DNA of 64,000 nt from Chiua virens. Lineage: Eukaryota > Basidiomycota > Agaricomycetes > Boletales > Boletaceae. The notes beneath the pieces were generated by a model. It did not search any database. It worked only from the letters and a program-made list of their open reading frames with translations, and was not told where the DNA came from. Positions within the stretch are counted from its first letter, which is position 1; every line of letters begins with the position of its first letter. Shown here piece by piece: positions 47,186-60,289 of this stretch. The position numbers and the translations under genes are program-made. The stretch lies in NCBI GenBank assembly GCA_019787685.1, contig JAHNUO010000012.1, positions 1,488,001 through 1,552,000 on the forward strand, written 5' to 3'.

Positions 47186-48088
47186 GATCGATTGATCAAG
47201 GATCGAGGATCAGCCAGCTCGACTAGATGCCTCGGGGGAAAGCCCAATACTTACATAAGCTGATCAAGTTCTCACGAAGCTCTTTCCGAATTGCGTAGAC
47301 CTGACTCCACCGCTGGTACCACCAAGCCTCCTCCTCCTCTGCCTCGTCAGCACCCAAGAAAGCCAGCAGCATCGTCTAGAAGTTTGTCTGATCTACACTG
47401 TATCCCTATTATACACTCCATACATGCGACACTTTCAAGAACTAATTTTCGGTCTTTTATGATTGCCACAAAGAAGACGCCAGCACCACGTTATCCTTGT
47501 CCTTCTGACTCGCATTTGAGCGTACGCTTTCCATGTCCTTGCGCTTCTGAGTCAGTAAGTATCCTAATACCTAGTGTGGTCCAACGCCGAGGTCTCTTTA
47601 TCACCATAGCTACACTCAGCTTCCACGATGCAATTGGATAGGCCCGCGTTTCAGACATCTACTCAGATATATAAATTTGAGGTTGGAACAAGGTACGACT
47701 GTGCTTGTTCGATTATCCCCGTGGTTTAACGTTACAATAATATCACTAGGTCATGGACACAATGCATGCAGAAGGATATCCCTTTCTCCAGCTTTGGGCA
47801 CTCAGTCGTGCTGCATATATAGATCGCCTCATGGGTCAGGATTTACTTTTACTCTACGTTTCAACGCTTATCATGTTGACAGGCAACTCAAAGACACTTT
47901 GTTCGCGAAATACATCACCGCGTATGAGAAGGCAGCCTACAACACCGTACACAGTGCCGGATGTTATGGCGTAGAGATGCACAGCGCAATTGTTTGACCC
48001 CTGGACCAATTCTTTCAGATGGTATCCAACAGATGGACAGTCGAGGGGATGACAAATATGGTTGTTATCGGATGCCACGCTGCAGGGG
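47186..48088. other. Divergent intergenic region of unit 1
   Basis: About 900 bases between the 5' ends of DUF3638 copy A and MIC60 copy 1; the same region in unit 2 is only about 290 bases (60,001-60,289). It contains an extra scrap of MIC60 5' coding sequence at 47,340-47,390. The rest is unassigned. Confidence 0.5.
47340..47390 (+). pseudogene. Third, tiny MIC60 5' fragment
   Basis: About 50 bases (CTCGTCAGCACCCAAGAAAG and onward) match the start of the membrane-anchor exon of the MIC60 copies at about 48,248 and 60,445, with a stop codon in frame. A relic of a further partial duplication. Confidence 0.55.
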
Positions 48089-49700
48089 ATGTACCGCACC
48101 ATTACCGTTTCAAATGAGCCATGGCCAGAGACTTTGTCAGGTCTAGGACAGTGAGCATCTTGTTGTATGTTTTTCAAAGTTCGCCTCTGAATCTCGATAG
48201 CGCCTCTCCAGTACCAACGCGACCAGCACTACAGTCAGTTCCTCCGGCTCGTCAGCACCTAAGAAAGCCAGCAATATCGTCCAGAAACTTGTCTTTTACC
48301 TCGTCACCGCAACCGGCACGTTTGTGTCCTACCAAAACCAGCAGTACCGCGACCGTCCTCATCGAGTACGGTGAACAACACCAATGGGACGAAATCACCG
48401 TACAGCAGGTAGTCGTTGCCACGGTCGACACTGCCAAGGCGGTCTACGACTTTGTGCAGCGACAGCTTGGCCAAGTGACGCAGAAGACAGACACACCAGT
48501 TCAGGATGCCTCTGTCGACAAGGAAGCTCCGCACGAGAGCAAAAAGTCGTCACTCCACGAGACGAAGGCGTGGATCAAGTCAACCGCCGCGGCTCTCAAG
48601 ACGACTGTAGACAAAGTCGTCGGACCAGCTTTCTCCGGAGGCATCCGCCAAGGCTGCGGCTCTCGCGAAACACAAGGCTCAACAGCTCGCGAGCGAGGTG
48701 GACGAACTGATTCGAAAAGCAGAGGTTGCATTGGCTGTACTTGTAGAATCCGCCTCAGAATCGACCCCTACCCCGGCACCTGCCAACGTCGAAGTGTTCA
48801 TCTTAACGGAAAAATCAGACGACCCTAACGTTTATGCAGCACTTCTTCCCATTGGTTTCGAACCACCCCCCGGCTTCTCTAAACTCAACCCAACCCCCAA
48901 ACCTGCTCAAGCCGACGTCTTGCTGGTAGTCGCTCTGGCTGTCTCCGATGTCGCTGTCTCTGAACCTGTCATCTCCCATCTTGCAGGCACCATCGACGAC
49001 CTCGCTTCATACCTCAAGGCGAACCCTGCCGCAGCCGAAAAAGCCAAGGGGATCCTCGACACTGCCAGGACAGACCTCACGGAGCTCGCTACCCGCTTCG
49101 ATAAGATCAAGGAAGACGAGAAGCATGAACTCGAGGCGAAACTCGTCGAGCAGGCTCGCGAGTACAGTACGAAGCTGCTCGAGCTCGAGCTCGAGTCGCA
49201 GGACAAGCTCGCACTGCAGAGAGAAGACTATGAGAAATACGTTGGAGAGGAAAAGATGAAGTTGGTCCAGGCGTACCGTGAGAGGCTCGAGACCGAGCTC
49301 AAGGCACAAACGGAACTGACGAACGACCAGTGAGACTGTTCTGACCCCCTCTCTCTTCGTTGTCAAACTAACCCGACCATGTTTCTTAGCCTGAAAGAAG
49401 CCATCATTGCGCAGAGCATTGAGCTCCAACGCCGATGGATTCGCGAAGTCAAGGTCAAAGTCGAGGAGCGCGGTGGGCGAATCGCGCGCCTCGACTGAGC
49501 TCGCTACCGGTCTGAAACGCCTCGAACGCCTGGCACTCGACGACTCATCCTACCTCGACGAGAACATCCGCGTGCACGGCATGTAGATCGCCTTGCGTGC
49601 GCTGCAGGCGACAGTGGACGCGGAGCGTGAGCCATTCCGCTAGTAGATTCGTGCCATCCGGCACCATAGGTTGCAGTCGCCAAGGATGACCCACAGGCAC
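48089..49700 (+). pseudogene. MIC60: MIC60 (mitofilin) copy 1, truncated and frameshifted
   Basis: MIC60 is the core MICOS subunit that shapes crista junctions in the mitochondrial inner membrane. The ATG at 48,089 begins MYRTIT but shifts frame within a few codons. Around 48,330-48,360 two deletions remove part of the membrane anchor and the following DLFTKHVPLGN segment present in copy 2. An extra A near 48,613 breaks the frame after KTTVDK. Long coiled-coil sequence remains (DELIRKAEVALAVLVES, EAKLVEQAREYSTKLLELEL). An intron follows LTNDQ at 49,332. A TGA at 49,496-49,498 arises from an extra T that copy 2 also has. Similarity to copy 2 ends near 49,700, so the mitofilin C-terminal domain is missing. 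Confidence 0.82.
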
Positions 49701-50313
49701 AGTTATCAGCCCCACAGCCCATGTCTATGATTAAGCCAACTAGATCATCGAGTCTCCAGGTCTTGCAGCACACCATCGACCCGGGCGGACTCCAGGCGAT
49801 ACCACCGGACAGTGACTTGATCCAGGTCCTGCGTAATCAGCAGACGATGGACGTGCTTTGCATGGAAAACGCAATTTATCGTCGCCTCGTCAGATGCGTG
49901 GTAATTCGCGATCGCCACTAACTCTACACAGCCAGATTGATCAACCCGCAAACAGCTTCGGCACGGGACAGATAGAATGACTTGAGAGCGTCCCCCAGGA
50001 ATGTGAGAGATGCGATGCGCACACGATCGCTATCTCGAGCGTGCATTCCGCGTGGTGCTCATAGCCGGGATCCGTGTGTGTACCAAAAAAAGTGTGTATG
50101 TGGAGAACCAAGAAATAGCAGATGTCGAGGGAAAGAGCAATGAAGGGGACGCGTTACTGGCCGGTGGCTACCCTCGTGGTCACCTCGAATGGAATAATAG
50201 TCATCTCTATTCAGTATGTAATTGAAGGCCCATCTACCTATGTGTGGATCAAGGTTCCCCACTGCAATCCAATCTATTCGAGTTCTACCTGATATCCTGA
50301 CTACTTGTCCATG
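49701..50313. other. Junction between the two duplication units
   Basis: About 600 bases from the end of MIC60 copy 1 similarity to the 3' end of DUF3638 copy B. No gene, LTR or inverted repeat was recognised; whatever caused the duplication left no obvious trace here. Confidence 0.4.
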
Positions 50314-53300
50314 TCAGTATTGGCTTCGTTTCTTTGCAGGTGATTGAGACACGTCAGAGGACACATCAGGGCTTCTCTTTCTCTTTCGGCTGCCTTGTTG
50401 CACAAGACGTATCCATGACTGGAGTTGGGGGAATCTCCGGGACAGGAGGGAGAGAATCTCGGGAAGCGAGTAACAAATCATGGTGAGGTTTTTCCTGCGG
50501 GTGTCGTGCGTGATGATATGCCTATCCCTGGTCAGTAGGTCAACCGTAGAATCAACCACTTGACGTACCATACTTGAAACCTGGGAAATCATCTTCAGTC
50601 AGTAACCAACCTTGCAGAAGTCTACCCATATGTGTATCGTCAAAGCGTATTCCCCTCCTCCGAATCGCAAGTAACAGCATCACGAAGCGCAATGGGTTTC
50701 CTTCGAACGTCTCTTCGATCCCCTGGTCGAGTGATCCGGGCATAGTTTAGCCCAATTGGGCTTGGTTAGCCTCCTTGCGTCGCTCGGTAGGTCCTCCCTG
50801 TGCACACCGAGGAAACGAGATAGTCGGACATACGAATTAAAGTCTCTGAGATACAATTGGCCCGCGAACACATTGAGCTGGTCAATCAAGGCCCACGGAG
50901 GTGTCCAGGTGGAGGGAACAGGAGGGATGGGATACAACTGGAGGTCGTCACATGGCTTCATCGCCTTAGATGTACGAGGTGTATACGGATGGAGGTGGAC
51001 ATGTTCGCTGAGCCTAATGTCTGGCATCAACTGATCCACTTCGAATGGGCTCAGGATGACCAGAACGTCATTTCCACACAGCTTTCCAGAGAGAACCCAC
51101 TGAACGGGACGCAAATATTCATCCATGCGTCCCTTCAGTGGCCCATCCTCGAGAATTGTCTCGCAAAAATCTGCTGTTGCTAGGACGTACGGGCTCCAGA
51201 CATTGGCGTCGGTCGTAGGAGCAGAAGTGCTGTCAAGAGTCGTAAAGATGGGTCGAAAGGCCGTGCTAGTGGGTAGGATGACGCCATTCTTCACAAAATT
51301 AGTGACGTCGGGATGGAGGAAATGCTCTGCGGGCAAAGCTTCGGGGGGTCGTTCGACCTCGCGTTCACGTTCGATCTCCCGGGATACCTCCCTCTCCTGC
51401 TCTTCTTCTAACCTCGCATTGGGCAACGATGACATCCCGAGGTATTTGCAATGCTCACGAATATCTCTGTCTAGGATCATAGAGTTGGTGCTGTTTGAAG
51501 AGTGACTGGCGGCGTAAAGATTGACAAGCGTCTTGGCTTCAGGTTGGAGCCAGGATTCCGCCAATTGCTCCTTTGCAAGCTCTTCGCGACAGAAGCGTGT
51601 CCAAGCTTCGTGCTGCGATTTGTGTTGCATGCCTTGTTGAACCCAATGATAGGCGCGTCGCTGAATGTCATTCCAGGTTTCATGTATTGCCCAGCGCAGG
51701 ACGTCAGCGGTGGTAATGATGGCCTTGTTATCTTTTTCGGTCAAGAGACTGGATCACATGATCAACTTCGGGAGGTGCAAAGAACTTCACGCTATGGCCA
51801 TGGCCCAGTTTACGCATCCGCATACAACCTATACACGCCGATTCATGGGACTCGTAAGTGACAATCACGAGGCCGCAGTCCACTTTGACATACCTTGCAC
51901 CAAGTGATCTTTCGTGACCTTTGAACCCAGTGTGACTGCAGCTCGGAAACCACGAGGAAACTTGATGTCTGTGCCCCGGGTGTGAGCGTGGTCCAGATAC
52001 GCCACACATCGGTCTAAGGTGTGATTGAGTGGTGACGATGACAGGGGTTGTGACCTCCCGTTTCTCGTGAGCACCATCAACTCATTGTCTTCATTGAAAT
52101 AGATGACCCCGGTGGCACCATCCTGAGGGATGATATGTAGCCATGCCTCGGCCACCTGACTGTTGGAAAGGTCAAGTATATGAGCACCAACGTCCAACAA
52201 GACCTGAATCTCAGGCGACTCTGAGACCAGAACGCTAAGAAAATCAACGGTCGACCATCGCTCGCCATGCTCATCGGCTGTCAATGAGTACGATGCATTT
52301 TCTGGTTGAAGGAGGTAGGCAAGGTTGACTGCATTACTTCCCACCTGGCGAAGGTCTTCTGGGTCTCGTTGGGTAATGGATGCGGGCAGTAGGTACTGTC
52401 CATCATTAGTTCCGGAAAACCCTAAACATCAACCCAGGTTCAACACCTCGAACACCGTCACACCACACCAAATGTTGCTCACCGGTTACTAGGTTGTTCT
52501 TTCTCTCTGCTATGTCCCAACTCGAACATGAGATCTTCCAGGGATACTCCTTTGCCTGTTTTGGGAACACAACCCTCGCAAGATAAAAATCGATCGCTCT
52601 CTGATTCAGTGAGAACAATGGGAAGATATATCTGTTCCACTGTTCCGTCGATTTAATGTTGATATTACTGAGAATCCGAAGCGACGGTGGCATTCGCTCA
52701 GAAGCGCAGTCAGCAACCCAGAGGGAGTACTCTTTGGATGGGTCATCTTGTTCTAGGAGGATTTCGAAAGAATCCCTGAGCTGACTCTCGGTGAGGCCGC
52801 CATAGTAGTAAGCGAGACACGTGAGCACGATGGTGATATCCGGGTGTCCGAACTCTGCTGTTGCGGTCGGTACGTCTTTTGCTCGATATGGGACGGCAAG
52901 CAGCGTACGAGCCGGGTGGAGGCCGTAATCTACACGCCACCTGCGCTCCGTAAGGGCGAATAGAAGAATGTTGTTTGCAAAGAGACCACGAAGAAGAAGT
53001 AGGACATCCCAAGTAGTGTTCTCCAGTGCATAGTATTCCACCGTCTTGGCCGTCTCCGGAAGGATATCTTTGCAAGATATAAATTCACGAATGGATTTTC
53101 TCAGCTGGGAGGGAATGCTGAGATATGAGAGATGTCCATTCACCACGTCTTCGACAATGGAGGATATCAATTGTGCCCCACCGTCAGCTTGAAGGATGCG
53201 AATGTGAGGGAACGAACCAGGCGGACCCGTTTCATACATTATTTTGTGCGGGTCGAGGGAGGACCCATGTTTCCCCGCGAGCCAGAGGATTTGCTGTGTG

Positions 53301-56300
53301 ATCACCCATCGATCGGGAGATCCGTCGACATGATGCTGGCGGCCAATGGCATAGATCACCTGAAGCCTGGGTTGTAATATCTCATCGCTTTCATCGAGAA
53401 TGTCCCGAGCGTGACTGTCAATGAATTTCGCCAGTTTTCGCCGCTCATTTTGATCCAACTCCTGTTTCGAGTCTTCATCCATTTCTTCCGGATACTGATC
53501 AAAGCCTCCGAAGCCTCTGTTTCTTCCTTCCAGGTTCTCTTCTGAATCCAACGCGGCTGGCGACTTCTGGTGCCTCGTCTTTCCGAAACCCACCAACAAG
53601 TGGGAGACATAGCTGCCTGGATTCGCCTATCTTTCTATATCAGCACACCATCTTGAAGGAAACCGTCGACTAATCATCGCCGAGCGTACCTGGTTCAACA
53701 GCAAATCTGTCAACAAATTCTTGTAGCTCCACTTTGAGTTCTGAACCTCGACTGACGGAGCCGTCCTGGTCTCCTTTTTAGCGAGCAACTGCTTCTCCAC
53801 GCAGGCAAGCTTGAGTGACAATACATGCTCCGGCTGCATGACGAGGACCCCACCCTCCTTTTCACAATCTGATATCCAGCTTAGTAGGTGCTGGTGGTCG
53901 ACGTCTGAGCCACGGTCGAAGGTAAGATGGAATATTGGCCGACCGACAAGCCCTCCAAGGCGGTCCGTGAGATTTTGTAGCATCTGGGTCACTAGCGCCT
54001 CTGGTACAATGATGCGGACCAGCCGGTTGCCATCAGCAAGCGCGGCCGCACACATGGGGATGATGACGGATGATTTTCCTTCGCCCATGTTGACCTGCAT
54101 GACGGTGTTCTCCTGCGAACGAGGAGACATCATTTCCTCCGCAATGTCGACTTGAATGGGACGAATCATAAAGTTTCCTTGTAGCTGAGACAAAGGAAAA
54201 CGATTGATCGGTAGATAGTAGGATCTTTCGTGGTAGAATACTGCACCTCCATCAACAGCCAGTCTGGACACGCTGTAGCGACCCGTTCATTGATATTACT
54301 TTCGAACTCCTTGAAAAATTCATCATCCAGATTATTCGTGGAGAAGTGAATCAATCTTCGTGCTCGTTGAAGTTCCAACACAAGGTGAGCTAGAGTAATC
54401 AAGCATATCTTCCAGTCGTTTGAAAGCTTGACTGGCGAGACGGATGCGAGGCATTGTAAGAGAGTATATGGTGTAACACGAGGCCATTGACCGGATTGAT
54501 GGAGGAGCCGTTCGAAGTCAGTTTTCGGGCCCAGTGACTCCTATGACAATGTCAAGCGCTTTCCTATAGATGGCCCTGCACTGTACATAGTGATCTCGGA
54601 GCGCCTCAGTAGGTGTTTCTGTCTGTTTCCGTGAGTCGTGGCAACAGTAGATCCGCCAGAATGGGCATGATTCACGCTGTCCCAGAGTCTTGAAAGGTAT
54701 TGGCCTTGAAATGTAGGAGTCGTCACATGCTGCCGTAAAGGCGCCAAGAGTTGATGCAGTGAACTGCTATTAAGAGAGACTTCGTGCGCAGGATGATTGC
54801 AATGCAGCCTACTATTTGGAACTGGCAATTCTGGTGCGAGTCGTTCACGCAGCAGTCTATCCATAGTCACCTTCCAGTCTGGGGACGGTTCGGGAGAGCA
54901 CCAGTGCAGTACTAGTTCTGGAACTTGAACAGAATGCGGTCCTGGTCCACAGAGAATACCTGTGAGGTGCTCTTTGAGCTTTAGATTGCGGTCCCGGCTG
55001 GCGGCTACCACAAGGTGGTCACGAGTGTCCTCGGTGTCCGTTGACTTGGACCTTGGAAGGATACCGTCCAAGAGCATATATTCAGCCCAGCAGAGTTGTT
55101 TCTCCCATCGGACATGCGGCTGCTTTGCGAATGCTACGAGCGTCAAGAGAAGTAACACGTCCGCGCCTACATATAAGAATGTTTCACGTGAGTGTGGAGC
55201 GTCTTAGGGAGGGAGAATAGTAGATGGAATCGCCAAAGGAATTCATCGCCTGCTGGTTTTGAACTTTGAAACAGGTTATGTAGCTCGGCCTTTATTTGTG
55301 AGATGACTTCAATCATCCGGGGATAAATATGCGACACAGGAGTCGCCCCAAAGACGGACTCGTCGCCCCACGCCTCCACCCAGCTTGAAATATCACATGT
55401 TCCCGTCCAACTAGACGACCAGTGCCAAAAAGCTGCCGCTATAACGTATGCAAAATCTTTTTCCCATGTGGGGGCCGGTGGCGTCCACCAGCGTTGGCGG
55501 ACCGAACTTTGGTCGCACTTTGGCCTGGGAATCCGAGTCCGCAGGGCAACAGCATCGGACGGGAAGAGATATGCCTCCTGCAACATAGCATCTATAGAGA
55601 CATCGACATATTTTGGGCCAAAAGGAAAGTGTAGTTGGGGGCTTTCTGGCATCTCCAGTATGCTTTCTACATCTAGTGTGTATAAGGTGGGCCCGTATCC
55701 GTCGAAGCCTGTCCGGCGTGTGGACCATACCAGCGAAATTGCTTCCTCCAAACCTGTTCTACCCGTCAGGGGATCCGGTCTACAATCACTGCTAGTCAGG
55801 GCATGCAGGCAAGCAAGATATAGCCTGCTGGCCTGGTTGGCAATCCCTGTCAAACATCCCAATTCGGTATCAATTGTGTATGCATGATAGGCCATGAGAT
55901 GTTGTGGATAGGAATTGTAATCGGTAGGCTCATCAGTACCTCCTTTCACCTGGAGGCCAGGGATCGTGACAGATATGCGACTCCCATCCTTTTCCAAGTA
56001 TAGTTCACCTTCACCCTGCGGAATGAGGATACATCTGGGGGTAAGGTCCCCCGCGATCTGGTCACTGGGACGTAGAACCAGCCGGTGAACAAAACCAACG
56101 AGTGTACCGATGGACTGATTCTCGTCGTAAACCATGTTCTTGAAGTCATCGGACTCAAGCTCGTGATTCTGGTTGACGAAAAAAGACAGTCCATAGCGGG
56201 GCAGGGAGACGGATATTCGCAGACATGGGGAGGATGACGGCACAGCATTTCTTGGGGATGCAGTTACGATGAGATTTGCAGGAATCTCAAGTCCCCTCAA

Positions 56301-59300
56301 AGGATGGGAAACCATTGCCCAGGTAGCACTCCGGATATCCACGAGTGACTGGAGCCCTTTTGTGATGCGATAGTAGTTCCCAGTCATGTGATGAATTATC
56401 CAGTCGTCAGAAGACTGTTCCCAGATTCTGCTGAGAGGGCGTATCTCGACGATGGACATGGAAATATTCAACCAATGCACATAGCCCGCAACGAGCATCG
56501 GAGGAAGGTCATTCTCCAGTATGTCGTGAGGAATAAGGACGAGAATTTCACCGTTGTTGCTCTCAGCTCTGATATGCAACCTATCCGAGTCGCCTCGAAG
56601 TGAAAAGTGGACCTGATCAAATTTCAGTTTATATGTACGTGCGCACATGTGGCCAGAAGACTAACATCATGATAGTGATCGGAAGTCATGATCCGTGTAG
56701 AAAAGTCCATTCCAGGAAGATCAGATGGATTGACAATGAAATCGCGCTGCAGAGACTAATTAGAAATCTTCAGCACGGCCAGATTCGAACCAACTACACA
56801 CATCTCCGAAAACTTGGTGGTATGTTGGATGGTGGAGAATCGAATACGGCAATCTGGTGTATATCGACTTGCCATCCAATAGAAGACACCCATCAAGCAG
56901 GTGAATAAGTATTGTCTGTGAAGGTCGGTTCCTTGTTTCCCCAGTTGTGGATACAAGCCAGGGAGAATTTGGGTTCGGAAATGATTCCCATCGACGGGCA
57001 CATGGCCGGTAACCAGGCCAAACCTTGCGTATGGCAAGGTCAATCCCGAGATCAGATTCGTCACCTTCTATGGCATCCTTGATGGCCTCCGCATGGGTAA
57101 GGGAAAGGTAGAACTCTGTTCCAGGAGCAGTCGCGAATGAGTAGGAAGTCCTACCAAATGAGTAAGATTGATGTGTAACTCAACTGCTCAACGTTGGAAG
57201 ACAGGACATACCTGAGAAGTCAGCAGGCAATGTTGCACGTATAAGGAATGCACAAGAGAGTGCAATCTCGATGTCTTGAGTGGAATGGAGAAGCTTGTTG
57301 ATTATAGCTGGGCCCACATTGAAGGTACTTCGACAAATGGCAGCTGCGTCCCTCAGAAGTTGATAGTCTTGATTATCATTTGGAGGGGATATGATCGCGT
57401 CATAGTGAAGGTCTTGCACCCAGTCAAAAGTCTTCCGACAGACGTTTCGAAGAAGTTGCGTCACCCGTTCCACGATGTCTATCGATGTGTTGATAGCCAA
57501 TGAACGGGCTAACAGGGAGATAGTGGCCATTCCTGGCCCGTCGCATAATCCAACAGTAAGATCAACAAACAGGCTCTCGAGCTCATCCAGAAGCGCATGA
57601 CAGTATAATGAATCATGAAGATCTTGATGCCAGAGCAAGTCTCCCGTATCGGAAAGAGGTCCGACTTGGCTAGACGCTTGAGCTAGTAGGAGGAAAACTT
57701 CATAGCGGCGGAAGTTGAGATTTCGACTCCGCAGCTCTCGTAGAATATTAATCCATTGGAGTGCACCACCACTCCGTAATGGCCAAACGTGATAAATTCG
57801 TGAAGGGAGAGATCTGGATGGCACATTCGTTGGGCAGACAAAACTTGATTCGATGTATGCGTCGTGCCATCAAGATATTGCTTGCAACTGGGAATCTTTG
57901 TAGGGTCGTCCTAGAAGCCTGGTAGGCTACATCGCCCGAAGGAGAGAGGTACGTCGGTCGTCCACTACAGTCACGGTGTACTGTAATCCTATCCCAGTGC
58001 TGTGAGCCATCATATGCGAGGTGTACGTTTGACTTCGGATGCCTGGTGAAGTACGACTGTAATTCCGGAACTGCGGAGTAAACAGTCGTAGTCGTATCTG
58101 AAGACTCGGAGCGACTGAGAGCAGGTGATCGAGCGCCAGATTTGGAATGATATTGGAGATTGCAACTCGAATACAACGACTTTAGCATGATAAGGGTTGG
58201 AGGGTAGTAGATTTTTGTCGATGCGATCCTTGAGGTGGTGGAAGTTTGCGGAACCGTCGAAATACCGGACAGGAAAACTGTCATCAGTGAATTCATCCGA
58301 TATCACAGACCATCCTTGGAACGCTCTCCTATGCCGGTCAGAAAGGTACTGATATAGCCGGCAGACACGGTGAATGGTCACAAGATTAGGAAGGAGCACT
58401 CGATTAAAAAGGTCTAGCGGAATTTCGGGGGAATAGTCAACGAGGATAGGGATCTCCTTGGTGACAAGCTTGTCGATAGCTACCCAGAGTTCGATTTCAG
58501 TCAACGTGCGGATGGAGTGTCTGAGAGAGTGCGCTCTATCCATGCTGGACGTGTATTGGTCCAACAAAATCTCAAGCTGAACACATGCCTCACCCACGTT
58601 TGCGACGGAAGCAACCCAATTATCGATGTCTTGCGCGACCATGTGCTCAATGTTGCGAAGGGTGAGAAGAGGGTCATCTAGATATGCCTCCTCAAAGACC
58701 TTCCCCTCTGAAGACAGCAAGTCGTCGAGAGTCGGCTGTATATAGAGAGAACGAAGAGAAATGGTGTCTTGAGGGTCGCAGTCATGATTCATAACAGTGG
58801 ATGTGATGTATTCATGAGTATGAGGAAGAGAGATTTGGATGTCTCTGGTGAGATCGAGCTGGGAGGGATTGAATGGGAGGGGGGAGCAATCGACACCCAG
58901 TATATCCTTCCATCTGTTGTCAAGAGTTGCTGAAAGACGGGCGCAAGTGTGCAACACCGCGTCGGAAAGCCACTGAGGAGGAGAGTGAAGCTTTCTGAGG
59001 CGTCGGAGAATTTTGGCTGACATTAAATGGAGCAGATCGCTAGAAACACTGGTATCGATGGCATGATTGGCGAGGTTGAGCATGAAAAATAACATGAAAT
59101 GTTTGTATATGGCGCGTCCCAGAGGAGAGCGGTCGAGGGACGATTGTATAGCAATTCTGGTAAGAAGCCACAGTGACGAGCAGGGAAGAAGATGGCGGAC
59201 ATGCTTCGTGATACGGACAGGTTCAGCAGGGTGACCGACACTGCGGAGAATGCCATTGAGTAGTTCTTTTGAAGACAGTGAAACAAGAATGGCTTCGGGA

Positions 59301-60000
59301 TTCGGATGGGATTTTCTGTCACAGAGGAAATCTACAAGACTGGATTGGAAGTGTTTGTGATCATAAACGTGATTCGGAATCTCGACAACTAGCTCGGGGT
59401 ATGAATAACTGAGCTTCCTCCGAGTATCAGATGGTAAGCGCTGGAGTATGTCGACTGGCTCATAAAGGGTATGATTATCTTGCTTCCTGAAGATGATCCC
59501 AGTATCTCGATCTTGAGAGGGAAATATAAGTATATCTATCGGTGGTAAGCGAAGAGATCCTACAGGGAACGCGAGATCATACCTCCTGTTGTCATCCCTT
59601 CAAACCATGAAATGATGTCCTTCTTAGTCAAACAAAATTCCATTCCCTGATCAGATAGGATAACGGTTTTCAGCCTATTTAACATCAGCATGATAGGAAG
59701 CCACTGAGGCTTATTGGCGCAATCGATGTGGTCCTGATATGCATGAGCGGCAATACAGATGGCACGCATCAGAGGGAGATCGGTCTGTATATCATCGTCG
59801 AATACGAGTGGTATGTGTGGATGAAAGAAGATATGGGTAATGACATGTTGCAAATCTGTGAAAGGGTCCACTTCCGGCGGCGATCTAGAATCATCGTAAG
59901 TGCGACGAGGGCGATAAAATTCATAATTTTTTTTGCGTGAGAACCAAGATACCGGAGTCTCTGGGATCTTGTCATCATCATCGAAAACCGAGGAGAACAT
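50314..60000 (-). CDS. DUF3638/DUF3645 giant protein, copy B (SF2/SecA-like motor), with small frameshifts
   Basis: Protein of roughly 3,000 residues in a dozen or more exons, ATG at 60,000 (MFSSVFDDDDKI). N-terminal DUF6606-like part (SYSYPELVVEIPNHVYDHKH), long helical middle, then the motor: MNMGEGKSS-type block QVNMGEGKSSVIIPMC (GEGKSS 54,085-54,068), HARDILDESDEIL (DESDE 53,395-53,381), DUF3645 block FGHPDITIVLTCLAYYYGGL, GFSGTND (52,419-52,402), AHTRGTDIKFP (RGTD 51,978-51,967), then QG/CMRMRKLG (51,826-51,803). The last exon, 50,527-50,314, follows a 46-nt intron and ends with QGSRKRKRSPDVSSD, a likely nuclear signal. Against copy A there is a +1 base in an A-run near 51,735 and +2 bases at 50,745-50,755, both breaking the frame; a 20-residue piece near 59,190 is also missing. 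Pseudogene or assembly errors. Function unknown. Confidence 0.72.
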
Positions 60001-60289
60001 GGCGGACCGAGTCAAAGCGTACGATCGGACCAAGGTCTCATCGTGGGAATTTAAACTTCCAACCTAAAGGGATTCGTGAATCTCGTGCAGGACTCAGTGG
60101 GAGTGGAATCCTCGTTGTCAAAAACTGAACAGAACATGTTGAAGGGCTAAAACGGAAACTAATCAACGAATTACATCGTGACGGCCTACATAGTAGCAAT
60201 GGTGTATATTTTAAAGTGGTACTAGTCTCACGGAACTTTCCGACGAGTAACTTGGTTGGGTACGCCCTGTTATGCAAACGCCGCAGAGG

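Larger units (their letters stand above)
16823..49700. repeat. Segmental duplication, unit 1 (DUF3638 copy A + MIC60 copy 1)
   Basis: Same gene order and orientation as 50,314-62,427. About 12 kb of ancestral sequence plus about 20 kb of inserted mobile DNA. Direct tandem arrangement. Confidence 0.85.

Noticed and set aside
56775..56795. GGTTCGAAT-like stretch resembling a tRNA T-loop (minus strand)
   Set aside because: It lies in a DUF3638 copy B exon and no acceptor or anticodon arms fit around it.
16823..60000. Calling the giant genes ubiquitin hydrolases
   Set aside because: That label is common in databases for this family, but I see no OTU or UCH catalytic Cys/His arrangement, while SF2-like motor motifs are clear.
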